Assembly: GCF_000004075.3 (NCBI RefSeq)
Contig: NC_026657.2
Location: forward strand, 32,412,732-32,476,731
Reading direction: 5' to 3'
DNA length: 64,000 nucleotides
Source: Cucumis sativus
Taxonomy: Eukaryota; Streptophyta; Magnoliopsida; Cucurbitales; Cucurbitaceae
Shown here: positions 48,833 through 63,967 of the stretch, in pieces
Numbering within the stretch: position 1 is the first letter of the stretch
Layout: each line of letters opens with the position of its first letter
Translations under genes and position numbers: made by a program
The notes under the pieces: model-generated
The model's database searches: none
Seen by the model: only the letters and a program-made list of their open reading frames with translations
What the model was told of the DNA's origin: nothing

Positions 48833-50129
48833 ATTTTGAAGAAATGAATGTTTTATATTTAATTGTATAAGCATCTAACTATTTTAAAAAAACAAATATC
48901 ATTCTAGCCAATTTAATTTTAAATGTATATAAGCTAAATTGGAGATTTATCGAAAGGCATCCCAAGTTGAATTTGATTCTTAAATTTAGATCTCATAAGT
49001 TTCTTTCCAAAGTAAGTATAAAGTAGAGGTATATAACATACAATCATAGGTTAATAAATTTTGTAAATAATAATTTTAAATATTAAGATTGAAGTTTTCT
49101 CGATAAATCTCACTATGGTTTTAGCATCTCTCTCAAAAGGGTTCTTGTTAGTGTTGACAAATTATACAAATTTGTGCTTTGGCGTTAGTGCAAAATTTGC
49201 AAGCAACATGAGGAAATCACAACCTAACCTCACTCGTCTAAAATGGTAAAGATAATATTATTGGGGTCTTTTAGCTAGTTGATTCGATCGACTCAGGATT
49301 TTGGGTTGGTTCAAGAGAACTTTCAATCTGATCCAATTTAACTCACGTACTCATTCAGTTGTCAACAAAAGTATACCCATATTTATCAATGTATCTATTT
49401 CACTATTTATACATGTAGTTGAGCTTACAGAGATAGGTGTCATGTGTTGTCACTTCATCACTCCAACAAAATTAACACAACCAAAGAGTAAAACTTAGAC
49501 ATTACATTGGTAAAATAAATTATGTTATGTTGTTTGATAATGGTGGTGAGTTGAACCATCTCAACTAACCATCCCACTATCATGCCACCAAGAACTTGCA
49601 CCACTTATCCTCCCCCATTTACATCTATCTTGTGGATGGTGGCGTGGTGATACAAAAGAGCAAGACGTGTTGTAACGTAGGGTCAAGTGTGTGTGTTTTT
49701 CCTCACTATAATAATTAATACATGCTTATATGCATTTTGAACAATATTTACATGTTCTACTAAACTATATAGTGTAATTTTTTATGCAGAAAATATTTTT
49801 ATTTTGTTTTGAAATACATTTTTTTTGTTTGTTTATTTGTGTGTATGACGTCAGAAAGAAACATAAAAACAAGTATAGTAATGTGATGTGTTAAATGTGT
49901 TACTCTTTTGCTATTTCGATAACATTGCATGACTTACTTGTATTTTTCTTTTCATTTATCGAATTCTCGTGACAAAATACAAGCCTCAACGTAAGCATAT
50001 AAATCATACACAAAAAATACAAAATTAAAATACCTCTTTAAAATTCATTGAAATGGTAACTGTCAAATTAAAATGTACATATTTAGTTACCAACACAACT
50101 CAACTGTTACCGTGTGTTTTAATTGTTCT

Positions 50130-50250
50130 GTTGTATATATTTTAATTCATAAACTTTGTATCTTATTCTACTTTGATCTCTAAACTTTTAAAATTGTCTA
50201 TTCTAGCTACTGAACTTTTAAAAATAGCATATCATGGTCTAGAGAAAAAT
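50130..50250. repeat. Degenerate dispersed repeat
   Basis: 'aattcataaactttgtatct', 'tttgatctctaaacttttaa', 'ttctagctactgaactttta' repeat a common theme (…aaactttt…) in the same style as three introns in this window. It abuts the (TA)n tract. Confidence 0.4.
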
Positions 50251-50301
50251 GAAATTATCTATAAAATATAGTATATTTTAAAAAAGTTGATAAAATTTTT
50301 A

Positions 50302-50306
<5 letters not shown>

Positions 50307-50359
<53 letters not shown>
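50307..50359. repeat. (TA)n microsatellite
   Basis: A pure TA run of about 26 units. Confidence 0.95.
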
Positions 50360-50362
<3 letters not shown>

Positions 50363-51317
50363 AAAAAAATTGAAGTAAAAGGACGGTTATACCCACGAGA
50401 AAGGAGTCATCGTTGTTATCCCACAACCGGTTCTCCTCCTCGCACCTCAATTTCATCGTTGAAAAATCTTCATATGGGTCCCTCCACTTTCTATTCTCTT
50501 CAAGTCCAACTCAAACTCATCTACTCCAGTCAAATAACATTTTTATACAATATAAACCACATTACAACAACTCCCTCTTCTAACATTGCATTTGGTATGC
50601 TTTAGATACATGCATGTATTAATAATATGAAAGTTAACAAAACTAAGTATATATGGTATGATTTTTCTTTCGTCCTTAGATAATTATACAAGTAACACCC
50701 CAAAAATGTTTGCTTATGTGATAATAATAATATTTATGTACATATGTCTCGAATGAAACTAATCATTCTTATGTTTTTGCCTTATTTGTAATTCGTGTTA
50801 CAAAATTTTAAACTCAACCATGAACCCTCTCTTCCACGAGCTTCACCTTTCGTGCATAATCCATTACTATTACATAGTTTTTTTCCATCATATTTATATT
50901 GTGATTACACCCTACTTGTCAATCTAAGTACTCTAGTTTGAACGTAACATTTAAATTGTAGTTAAACAAGTGTAATGAATTCTTGTAATGCAAAGTAAGT
51001 AAACTAGAGCACTATAATTTACTATTTTTTTTTAAGTCGGTGGGATGGTAACTCTTCCTTTCGAATTCAACATTTCTCGCAAAATTATCTTCGGTTTTAA
51101 ATTTACATGCTCTATATAAAATATTTTTTAATTGTAGCTTAATTAACATGATTTTAGTAATATAATTTCACGTTCTCAAAATACTTTTATTTTTTAATGC
51201 GAGTTAGATATATGCATAATTATAGGAGTAAGATGTTATAAATGTTGAATTGGTAGATATTTATGAAAGTCGGGTCGGGTTACGCAACACAACCCAGAAA
51301 AGGTGACCCGAAAGTTC

Positions 51318-51325
51318 TATAAATA
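51318..51325 (+). promoter_or_regulatory. TATA box of the MYB-CC gene
   Basis: A perfect TATAAATA, followed about 30 bp later by a likely transcription start region. A first non-coding exon ends at the donor 51820/51821. Confidence 0.7.
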
Positions 51326-51349
51326 TCGCCGTCCTTTGCACGCTATGTA

Positions 51350-52221
51350 TCATCTACACAATTAAAACTCCGTCTCTTATTTATTAACTATTTATTTTTC
51401 TTGTATTTAATTAAATTTAATTAAAAAAAGAAAAAAACAAAATACAAAACAAAGTGAAGAAGAAGAGAGAGAATGAGAGAGACCTTCGTCTTGTTCTGAC
51501 GAACCATCTTCCCAAAATCAGAATTTGCATTCCCTCTTCCCCCCCCTCCTTTCTCAAAACCCTAGAACAGACAAATTCCAATTCCATTTTGCTCCCCGGA
51601 CGTCGCCTTCCTGCCGCCGTATCCCCACCGCCACCACCACCACCACCACCGTCGCCGCCGCTTCTCACTTCTTTACCAACTACCTCTGAAATTCCACCAT
51701 CATCTGCGTTTCTTTCCCCCCCTTAAATTTTGGAGACTTTGTTTTGTTTCTGTTGACTTCCGGGATGATGGGTCTGAAGCTAATTCATCGGCCATCATTG
51801 AGTTTCTGAGTCTCGTCCAGGTGAAACTTTGTTATTTGACTTTGTGGGTTTTATGTAATCTTCTTTCTTAATTATGCTCGGACTACTATGTGGAACTTTT
51901 TGTTTTCTTACTTACATGGTATTGTTTGATTCGTTGGTATGTTCTTCCGTGGAAGTGGGAAGATGGGTTTTAAGTGCATGGATCTTATCTTTCTAATTTT
52001 TGTTGTTATATGATGTGGAGTGTTGGTTGTGACTCAAAATTGACTTTGTGGTGAATTTAATAGATGGGTTTAATTGCTTTTTTTTTTTTTTTTTTGTTGG
52101 AGTATTGATCAGCTGACTTGTTAAAATCCCTTTCTGTTCATTTCTGTGAATGTTTTGAAATATATATTATGGTTTTTTTTTTCTTTTCAGAAAACTACTT
52201 TGAGTTGTATCTCTCCTCATC
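51350..52221 (+). promoter_or_regulatory. 5' leader of the MYB-CC gene, with leader intron and two uORFs
   Basis: The first exon is about 51350-51820, ending CCAG|gtgaaa. The intron acceptor is tttcag at 52190. Two AUG uORFs lie in the spliced leader: 51473-51499 (8 codons) and 51765-51809 (14 codons). The exon also holds a (CCA/CCG)n stretch at about 51626-51661. Leader introns and uORFs often tune expression of plant transcription factors; an effect here is inferred. Confidence 0.6.
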
Positions 52222-55200
52222 ATGTATCATGCTAAGAAATTTTCAACTGCGAGCTTAGTTCCACACAAATCTCAAGGTGCTGAACAGGGTGCGAGTGTTG
52301 CGGTTCTTGGTGGCTCTACAGCCAAAAGTCCAATGCCACCTGGAGGAGGTGGAAAACAACGCTTGCGATGGACATCAGATCTTCATGATCGATTTGTGGA
52401 TGCTATCACACAACTTGGTGGACCAGATAGTGGGTATTTTCTTTGTAGTAATGTTAAAATGCATCTGCTTTCATCTTAATTTTGAGGATTAGATGAGGGG
52501 AATTTTTTTAATGAAGCCATGAATCAATTTCTTTCCTGCACTAGCTTGATTAAATGTGGTTCTATGCGTACGGCTAGCTGTCCATTTAATGGATTCAGGG
52601 GGTTTCAAATGTAGTAGTGTAATTGAAAAGCACGGGAGGGTTAAAGATCATGCCATAAGTTTGGTTATCTCAGCAAAAATGTCTATAAGGTGGAAGTTGT
52701 TGGTCTTGAATATTAATTGTGGTTCTATCTTATGTCAAGGTACTTGAGCTGTGTACAAATTGGTCATGACACTCATTGACACCCATGCTTTTATGTTTGT
52801 AGGAGCCAAAAGAAATCACGAATTAGGAAAAGAAAGGATTGCATTCTTATGTTAGTGTTACTTATATCCCTATGGATGGAAAAACATTCTCCTAGGTCAA
52901 TTATTTTTGGTATTACTTTGACAAGAAACCACTCCCCACATTAAGTATTTTTTTAAAGAAGGAAACAGTACTTTTCATTGAAATAATGAAATGGGAGGAA
53001 GATTGCAATAAGACAACAAAGAGACAACAAAAACTGAAAAGATGGCTTCAGAAACGGAAACAAAAGAGACTACCCTAAAACTAAAATAAACTAAAACCGA
53101 GCCAAAACAAACAGAATACAACTAACAAAATCAAACAACTGTACAGTAACTCCCAAAAATTTCCATATTAAGTGTTAATAAAAAGTGGAAGGGAAGACAA
53201 GACTTCTGCCTAACTTAAGATTATTTAAGTGTAAACAACGCTTCACTAGGGTCAAGCTATTGGAATAGCTGTTATGAAGCATATTGGTTTCAACAATGAA
53301 CAAAAGTAGTTACCATATATTTTAGTATTTTTAAGAGGAGAGCAATCTTGGCAGTTATGAAGCATGGCATACATCCGAACATGTCAATGAAATATTTTTT
53401 ATATTTTATATTTTACCTTTTTGGTCATGTGCACATCTTAAATGGCGAGCTTTTGTATCTCATCTTGATCCTTCTCACAATGTTAGAAAGCCATCCTCAC
53501 ATATTGCTAGGTGAAAACTAATCTATAAACTATGAAGTAGGATAGTAGAGTAAATGTGTCCATGTTGAAGGGCAAGGTAAAACTAGGCTGTTTACCTTTT
53601 GATAATTGAATACATCTGTTTCTTATAAAAAATATGTGTCCATGTTGAAAAGTGAACTATCTCCAAAGCCACTTTGCACAAGGTAAACAATTTTTTTGAG
53701 GAGGTTTCCAAAGGAAATCTTCTTGAGAGGAACAGGGATATTGATCTTGGTTGAAGCTACCAAAAAAAACAAAAGAGAGAGAGAGAGAGCAAAGGTTTCT
53801 TCCCTTTTAATCTTCTTGGAACCTGTTGTTGATGAAGTTCGTGGTTGGTGTAAATGTTTGTACCATCCTTCTACAAATTATAGACTTGATGATCCTCCTG
53901 ATGAACTGGCAGGCTTTTTATAACGTCAGTTGCTTGGGTATTCCTCTTTTTGTATATCTTCTTATCAATGAAATTCCTGTTTATTGTAAACAAAATGTTG
54001 GATGTATAGACCGATGAGTTTGTTTGAGCACCTTTAACTGTGCATTTATTAAAGAATATACAAGAGCATGATCAAAAACCAGCCCGAACCAAAGGAGTTT
54101 GAACTTACCTATAGAAGAAAACTTCAATTCAAAAGAATAAGACCAAACTATACTTACAAAAGGGAAGGGCATAGTGATAAAAACCTGTAAAGAGACACTA
54201 AACCTAACAGCCATTCAAACATCCTCATCTGACTCTCAGCCTCTCTAAACATTTTACCGCTAGACCACTTGTAAGATATTGACAATTCTATCCGTTTTTG
54301 GTCGTATGGAAATTTGCATATTTCAACTTTTATACTTAAATGATCTTTGTAGAGTTGGTGTTTCGTTAAAAGAGGATGGATAGTTTACCAAAAATTTTCC
54401 TTCCCATTTTTCTTGTAGGGGCAACTCCAAAAGGTGTTTTAAGAGTGATGGGGGTACCTGGTCTTACCATATATCATGTCAAAAGCCATTTACAGGTGCA
54501 TCCATTTAGTGAATTTATCGGCTATGTTGCAATTTTTAATGGGTGGTAATATGAAATTGATTGCATTTGTATTCTTTCAGAAGTATCGACTTGCAAAGTA
54601 TTTGCCAGAATCTCCAGCAGATGGTAAAACAGTCTGTTTATCTTTGTTTCATTCTTTTAATCATCAACAACTTGTCTGTCTGCGGAGTGTATTGATTTCA
54701 ACTTGCATCATCCTTTACTGGTATTTAGGTTCTAAGGATGAGAAGAGAAGCTCAGAGAGTCTCTCTGGAACAGATTCCTCTTCGTGAGTATCCATTCCTA
54801 TTTAGAATTCCTCTTGTGGCTTCTTTTTGTGCTCCATTTTGTTGTATGACTTGTATCTTTTTATTAAATTTTCCACTCAGGGGCCTGCAAATCAACGAGG
54901 CATTGAGGATGCAAATGGAGGTTCAGAAACGTCTTCAAGAACAGCTTGAGGTTTGGCCTCCCTCATCATTTATTACTCTTTGAACTTTCCATTGAAGATT
55001 AAAGGTCTTCAGGAAAGTTAAATACCCGTTCTCATAAGAGAATTTGTAATAGAAAAGGAGTTTTATCCCACACACACACACACATATATATTTTTTTTTT
55101 TGGGGGGGGGGGGTGTGTGTGGAGTTTGTTAGACTATTTCTAGACAAGGGCTTCGAATGTGGGTCAAAGTGAAGTTGGTTAGTAGCAAGCCCTACAAAAG

Positions 55201-56396
55201 GATGGGCAAATGCAAGGAAACAGCTAATGAGTGTAGATTTGCGAGAGAAAGTATCCTATCTAAATGTTACTGGCGTCGTACGTACTTGCCATTCCTATTT
55301 TGCTTTATTGGAAAGAAACTTCTCAATAGGCATCATAGCATTTCTTCAATGGTTCTAAAATTTGAGATTGCTGAAAATTCATAAGATGTTGATGGAGGTG
55401 AAATGTCTTTCTCGACGAGTTTGATGACGAAATTAGTTCAGAAGAGTACCACGTAGAAGCATCCCTGAAGATAAACCCCACATTCAAGAAGTAGGCCTGA
55501 CTTTTCATCCTTAAATTATACCAATTCAACCTTCACTTAGCCCATCAGAATGCATGATGGGTAATATAGTTAACATTTGATAGTGATCTTGTCTTTAGTT
55601 TTCTATTTTTTGAAATTTATGCTTGTTTTTCTCAATATTTCAAACTAGGCTTTTCACCTCTGTTAAAGAAACACTCGAATTCCTTGTTATATTCTCAAGA
55701 CTATTTTTTTTTTTCTTTTTCTAGTTTTCGAAGCCTGGCTTGGTTTTTGAAAATATCAGGAAAGGGGAATGACAGGACACAGATTAAGTTTATAAACACT
55801 TTTCTCATCTATTGATTTCTTTGTTTTGTTATTACGTTGGGAAAATGAAAATATCAGCCTGGCTTTTTTTGTTTTGTTTTTATAATTTGGCTAATTATTC
55901 AAATTTTTTGTTGGGAAAATGAAAATTGGTGGTGGTAAGAGAACCAGCATAATTTTTAAAAACCAACCTTAGTGGTTAGAAATTTCTAATGTGAAATAAA
56001 TTTTGTCTTTTTTTGACGTTGAGTTGAGCATCTGAAGTAAAGGCAGGGAAATCATTTATTCTCTTGTTTTTTTCATTAAAATCTCAAAAGCTAAGGCATT
56101 GCCTAAAAAGAGTTTGGTTTGCTTGAATCACATATCAGGTTCAGAGGCAATTACAAATGAGAATAGAAGCCCAGGCAAAATATTTGCAGAAGATAATCGA
56201 GGAGCAGCAGAAACTAGGTGGTGAATCGAAAGACTCCGAGGTGGTGCCTTCAGCTGAAGATAATAAGCAAAAAACTTGCCAGTCTGAGTCGTATGGTGAT
56301 GTGTCTGCAGGACCTTCATCTCCCCGAAAGAAACAACGCGTTGATCATGGATCAACAGACGATTCTGCCCCATCTCCATCTATCAATTTACCTTAA
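52222..56396 (+). CDS. MYB-CC (GARP-type) transcription factor, PHL7-like
   Basis: Six coding exons, 52222-52429, 54419-54495, 54581-54623, 54729-54783, 54881-54950 and 56139-56396, giving 236 aa. Residues about 45-100 form the MYB-like DNA-binding domain: KQRLRWTSDLHDRFVDA, GGPDRATPKGVLRVMGV, LTIYHVKSHLQKYR (the SHLQKY form of the SHAQKYF motif). Residues 129-175 form the coiled-coil MYB-CC (LHEQLE) domain: QMEVQKRLQEQLEVQRQLQ, then RIEAQAKYLQKIIEEQQ; the signature box reads LQEQLE. A PRKKQR basic patch near the C-terminus could be a nuclear signal. The family (PHR1, PHL1-PHL7, APL) binds P1BS-type sites; PHL members act in phosphate-starvation signalling. Closest by eye to PHL7, but the exact orthologue is not certain. 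Introns 1 (2.0 kb) and 5 (1.2 kb) carry repeats. Confidence 0.9.
52960..53210. repeat. A-rich dispersed repeat in intron 1 of the MYB-CC gene
   Basis: An A/G/C-rich passage ('cttttcattgaaataatgaa', 'gcaataagacaacaaagaga', 'accgagccaaaacaaacaga') with composition unlike the rest of the intron. A similar start ('ttgatataatgagtgagac') occurs at about 1018-1100 in the M16 intron. It resembles the 3' parts of plant LINE or retroposon copies read on the opposite strand; the class is a guess. Confidence 0.35.
54035..54245. repeat. Second A-rich dispersed repeat in intron 1 of the MYB-CC gene
   Basis: 'aaaaaccagcccgaaccaaa', 'ttacaaaagggaagggcata', 'agacactaaacctaacagcc' have the same A/C-rich flavour as 52960-53210. 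Probably retroposon-derived; not proven. Confidence 0.35.
55068..55122. repeat. Compound low-complexity hairpin: (CA)n-(TA)n-T11-G12-(TG)n
   Basis: A CCCACACACA… arm and a …GTGTGTGTGG arm flank a T-run and a 12-G run within intron 5 of the MYB-CC gene. The two arms are complementary. Confidence 0.85.
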
Positions 56397-57734
56397 CTTA
56401 TCTGAATAAATCGGCAGTCAATGGGACCGAATTGTATGAAAAGTAACATTGGGTCGGGTTTGCATCAGAGCTCAAAATCAAATCACAGGGGAGAAGAAGG
56501 CAGATCAGCTGCATCAAGTGTACCTACGAAGTTAAGATCCAATTTGGGGTTCATGGTCGTCTTCATGAAGTAGATGATGTCTGTAACCTTTGTATATAAA
56601 TCTGCACATTGAACCTATTTGTAAACTTTATTGAAATACTTCTACGTAAGAAGATTTTACTTCTATTTTGCAGTAAAACGTCCTTGTTTTCTGCTGTTTT
56701 ACCAACCGTGTATTCGACTGTTAGATCGTCATGTTTTTGAGAATATAGTCAAATCCTTATTATTTCCTGTTCATGTATCAGTTTTACTTTTTCCAGTAGA
56801 ATGAAATGAGATTATGAAGAAACTACACCTTTTTGTGGTATCCTTTTCTATATACATTCATTTTCACATAAATTTGCTTTTATAGAATTTTTATCTTTTG
56901 TTACAAAAACTTTTACCATCAATGGGCAGGGGTATCAACAAAGTGCAGATGAGACTTCAAATGATGATCTTTCAAGAGAAATTTTAAAAAAATTACCAAA
57001 ATTTTTCCAAACATTAAAATAAAAAGAAAAAAATCCAATTACAATCATCTTACTACTTTTTTAATCTACATTGACGTAATAATTTTGTACTCTACGATCA
57101 ATACGAGTATAATTCCATAACATAAACTTGTATCATCAATATCGATGTTTGAAGTTCGATCTCCAATTTCATATATTATATCGAAAAATCAATCAACTTG
57201 AGCTTCAAATAATGATATTTTTTTATCAAATTCTTTTTAATAGTTGTTAATATTATATTATATAGAAATACAAATAGATTTTCCATACTCATTTAGAAAA
57301 AGTAGTAAAAGGATAACGTAGAATAATACATATTATGTTTCAATGTATATAAAGGCTTTATCATTCAATGTTAGCTATTAAAAATTGGAACTGATTCTGA
57401 AAAAAAAATATTTTTTTACTATATTTTGTAAAAAGTAATGTCAATTGAATTGTGTGTTTGTTGATTTTTTTTTATGGGTATATGCCTTTGTCTTAAGCTA
57501 ATTTTGCAATTCCACTTTATTTAACAAAAATAGGCAAAGAGTGACACCAAATAAAAATTGAATTATTAAATTTATAGAATTTGAAGGTCGAATTTTAACA
57601 TTTTAATAATTTATTTTTTATCGAATATAAATTTGGTTAATTACAAAGATTTTTGCAATTTGCTCTATAAAAACATTTTTCATTTATTTTTAAAAAAGCC
57701 TTTCCATTTCTGATAAATATGAAAAGGAGAGGAG
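56397..57734. other. 3' UTR of the MYB-CC gene and AT-rich spacer
   Basis: Transcribed-looking sequence runs to about 56650, then AT-rich DNA with no coding frame. No clear polyadenylation hexamer was chosen. Confidence 0.45.
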
Positions 57735-57740
57735 CACGTG
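57735..57740 (+). promoter_or_regulatory. G-box (CACGTG) upstream of HINT
   Basis: A perfect palindromic CACGTG in the context agCACGTGGCa, about 100 bp before the TATA box. G-boxes bind bZIP and bHLH factors; ACGTGGC is also an ABRE-type core. Function is inferred. Confidence 0.6.
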
Positions 57741-57838
57741 GCAGCTTTTAATTTGTTATAGAGGCTTTGAAGGTGCCATATGTAAAGAGCGCGGAATTCG
57801 ATGAAAAAAGAGATTAGGGCTGTAATGGTCAACGAAGA

Positions 57839-57845
57839 TATAAAA
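57839..57845 (+). promoter_or_regulatory. TATA box of HINT
   Basis: TATAAAA lies 58-64 bp upstream of the ATG, giving a short leader of about 30 nt. Confidence 0.7.
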
Positions 57846-57902
57846 CTCAGGACTCGACTCTCAGTTCTGAGCTCTCACTTTTCCCACTCTCTTTCTATTT
57901 CC

Positions 57903-61717
<3,815 letters not shown>

Positions 61718-61850
61718 GATATAGAGACTTTTATTAACGTTGAAATATAGAGCTAATAAACCTATATTATCATTTACCTATTCAAACACTTTTTTATGAA
61801 CTCCTGCACGTGGCTTGTGGTGTCTAACATCCTATTGAATATGGTAATTG

Positions 61851-62015
61851 GTGTAAGTTTGGTGACTATCGTTTTATTTTTCTTGAATATCTAATTGAAA
61901 ATGGATGGCTATCTTTCCTCATAAAGGGTAATGCATGTATGTGGGTTTATATGTTAGAATGGTGTTTAGTTAAAAGGGAAGGAAATAAAACAAAGATTGG
62001 GCCTCATTTTGTAAT
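61851..62015. repeat. Left copy of a ~165-bp direct repeat flanking the glycine-rich gene
   Basis: Shares with 63803-63967 the ordered blocks 'gtaagttt', 'tctaattgaaaatgg', 'ggatggcta', 'ctcataaaggg', 'atgcat', 'gtgggttta', 'gttagaatg', 'agattgggcctc'. The copies are spaced about 1952 bp apart in the same orientation. Confidence 0.85.
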
Positions 62016-63274
62016 TTTATATTTTATTTGTTTTACGTGATTATATTTTATCCATTTCTTGAGGAAAAAAAAAACACAACTTTGTTTTTAAAATTGGTTA
62101 AGGAGAATCAATTTTTTACAACTATTTTACCTATTTATCAAAATCTTAAGCTTTACTATTATCATTTGTTTTTTTTTACGTAAATGGTTCTTATTAAGTA
62201 GATTCTTTTTTATATATTGATAATTATATATATTATATAAAGAATCCAGCCCTCACCTACTCAATGAAACTTTTTTTTTAAAAAATACTTATTGCACATA
62301 AAAGAAAATGATTTATTATTTAATTAATATAAAAAATAAAATAAATATTAACTATTTCTCGTCATTTTATCTTCATATTTATTACTTAAACTTATATTTA
62401 TAAACAATTTATCTAATATACAAAAGGTAAAAGGTTTTCTTTTTCGGCCAACAAAAATTCAAATTAATTTATAAAGTGACTTGTTTAAAAAGTACAATAA
62501 TATTAAAGAAAAAGAGAAATAAAAGTATTATAAAAATTAAAAGGTAAAGAAGTGTTCATTTAAGTTTTATAATATGTTTTAATACTGTTCGTTTTTTTAA
62601 TTTATCATTACATACTACTTAATCATTTTAGCAAAAACATATATTTACAAGATTCGCATTCTGTTAAAAATTTCTAGTAATTCTAAAAAGTGATAAAATG
62701 GATAATATTGTTTTCATTTTATATTCCAACTCTAAGAGATCAAAATGGTCAATTTAAAAAACTGCATAAACTAAATAAACGAAAGTTAAAAGTATACGAG
62801 CGAATAAAAGATTTTAAAAGTACACAAACAAATGAACCAAAATGGAAAGTAAACATACTAAAGTAGTATATATAATATAAACCTACTGCTAATGAATTCA
62901 ATACTAAATCGAATATGAAGAGTACTATAGGTAAAAAGAACACTAAAAAAATCTGGAAAGAAAGCTTACACGTCTAAGATTGAGATATTTCAAAGGGATA
63001 TTGTGAATATGTTAAAGAAGATCACTAGATTTCATAAAGGGAACAAGAATGACAACAACCAAATCACAACTTATGAGAGAGAGTTAAGACATTCATGAGG
63101 TTCATGTTACTCAAAACCTAAATTGATCACAATGGATCCTATGCCATAGCATTAACTAAAGTTTGCTACCCCTATTCAATTTCCCCTCAACAGTCCACCG
63201 TCTTCTATTCCCTTTAAAAAGACTCACAAATTTGATATCCTTTCACCACACACAAAAATTAAACAGCCCTTCAA
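62016..63274. other. AT-rich upstream region of the glycine-rich gene
   Basis: No coding frame. The core promoter has a TTTAAAAA TATA-like element at 63212-63219, about 55 bp before the ATG. Confidence 0.5.
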
Positions 63275-63637
63275 ATGGCAAATTACAAGCTTAATTTGAT
63301 GTTGGTTATGGCAATGGCTATGGCTGCATTTGCGTTCCATGTTACTGCAAGAACTGTCCCAAATGATCAGGCTGCAAAAGGGCTCAATGACCAAAAGAAC
63401 TTCCTCAACTATGGTGGTGTTGGTGGTTTCTCTGGCATTGGTGACAGTGGACTCCCCTTCGGAGGCGGTATCGGCGGGGGAGGGCTCGGAGGAGGTGGTG
63501 GCTTAGGCGGGCTTGGTGGTGGCATTGGTGGGTTCGGTGGGGTTGGCATTGGTGGCATTGGTGGCGGAGTTGGTGGTGGAGTGATAGGGGGAATTGGAGG
63601 GATTGGTGGTGGTGGTGGACTCGTTAAACTTCCTTAA
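63275..63637 (+). CDS. Secreted glycine-rich protein
   Basis: A single-exon ORF of 120 aa. Residues 1-25 form a signal peptide (hydrophobic LMLVMAMAMAAFAF, probable cleavage after HVTA). A short charged segment with DQAAKGLNDQKNFLNY follows, then from about residue 47 a Gly-rich domain built of GGxGG, GGIGG and GGLGG units to near the end, closing with GLVKLP. Such proteins go to the secretory pathway and the cell wall or apoplast. No Cys-rich or RNA-binding domain is present, so it fits the structural class I type of GRP. Precise role is unknown. A TATA-like element and short leader precede the ATG. Confidence 0.88.
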   Translation: MANYKLNLMLVMAMAMAAFAFHVTARTVPNDQAAKGLNDQKNFLNYGGVGGFSGIGDSGLPFGGGIGGGGLGGGGGLGGLGGGIGGFGGVGIGGIGGGVGGGVIGGIGGIGGGGGLVKLP

Positions 63638-63802
63638 ACTATTAATCTAAGAGTGGAGGATTCGTTTACAAAGTTTGGTGTGTTTCTTATGTGTGTTTTA
63701 TTGTAATGTTTTAATTTGGAGTTTCTTTAGGGTTTATATAAGAAAAAGATAAGTAATTTGTGTGTTTGGTTTGCAATGTTAGTTTGATCACTACATCTTG
63801 TT

Positions 63803-63967
63803 GATGTAAGTTTGATGACAATTGCTCTTGTTTCTTTTAAATGTCTAATTGAAAATGGTGGATGGCTACCTTTACTCATAAAGGGAAATGCATATGTGTG
63901 TGTGGGTTTATGTTAGAATGATGTTGAGTTAAAGGAAAGAAAAGATAAAGATTGGGCCTCGTTTTGG
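63803..63967. repeat. Right copy of the ~165-bp direct repeat
   Basis: About 80% identical by eye to 61851-62015. It lies just downstream of the glycine-rich gene, as the left copy lies about 1.26 kb upstream of that gene's ATG. It is most simply the boundary of a tandem duplication unit. Confidence 0.85.

Larger units (their letters stand above)
48833..51317. other. AT-rich intergenic DNA between tRNA-Ile and the MYB-CC gene
   Basis: No gene recognised. 49260-49350 has Gly-Phe-like 'gggttggttcaag' phrases and 49540-49660 is richer in GC with a small hairpin (agttga/tcaact), so both may be old repeats. The 50130-50250 stretch belongs to the dispersed phrase family. Confidence 0.5.

Noticed and set aside
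51417..51668. Minus-strand Gly-rich open frame starting MRSGGDGGGGG
   Set aside because: It is the complement of the (CCA/CCG)n stretch in the MYB-CC leader exon; no gene features.
53696..53923. 75-codon open frame in intron 1 of the MYB-CC gene
   Set aside because: Low complexity with a purine run, no homology recognised, and it would interrupt a well-supported exon chain.
55157..55529. Open frames on both strands in intron 5 of the MYB-CC gene
   Set aside because: I looked for a nested gene or pseudogene but recognised no family. The neighbouring exons join cleanly without it.
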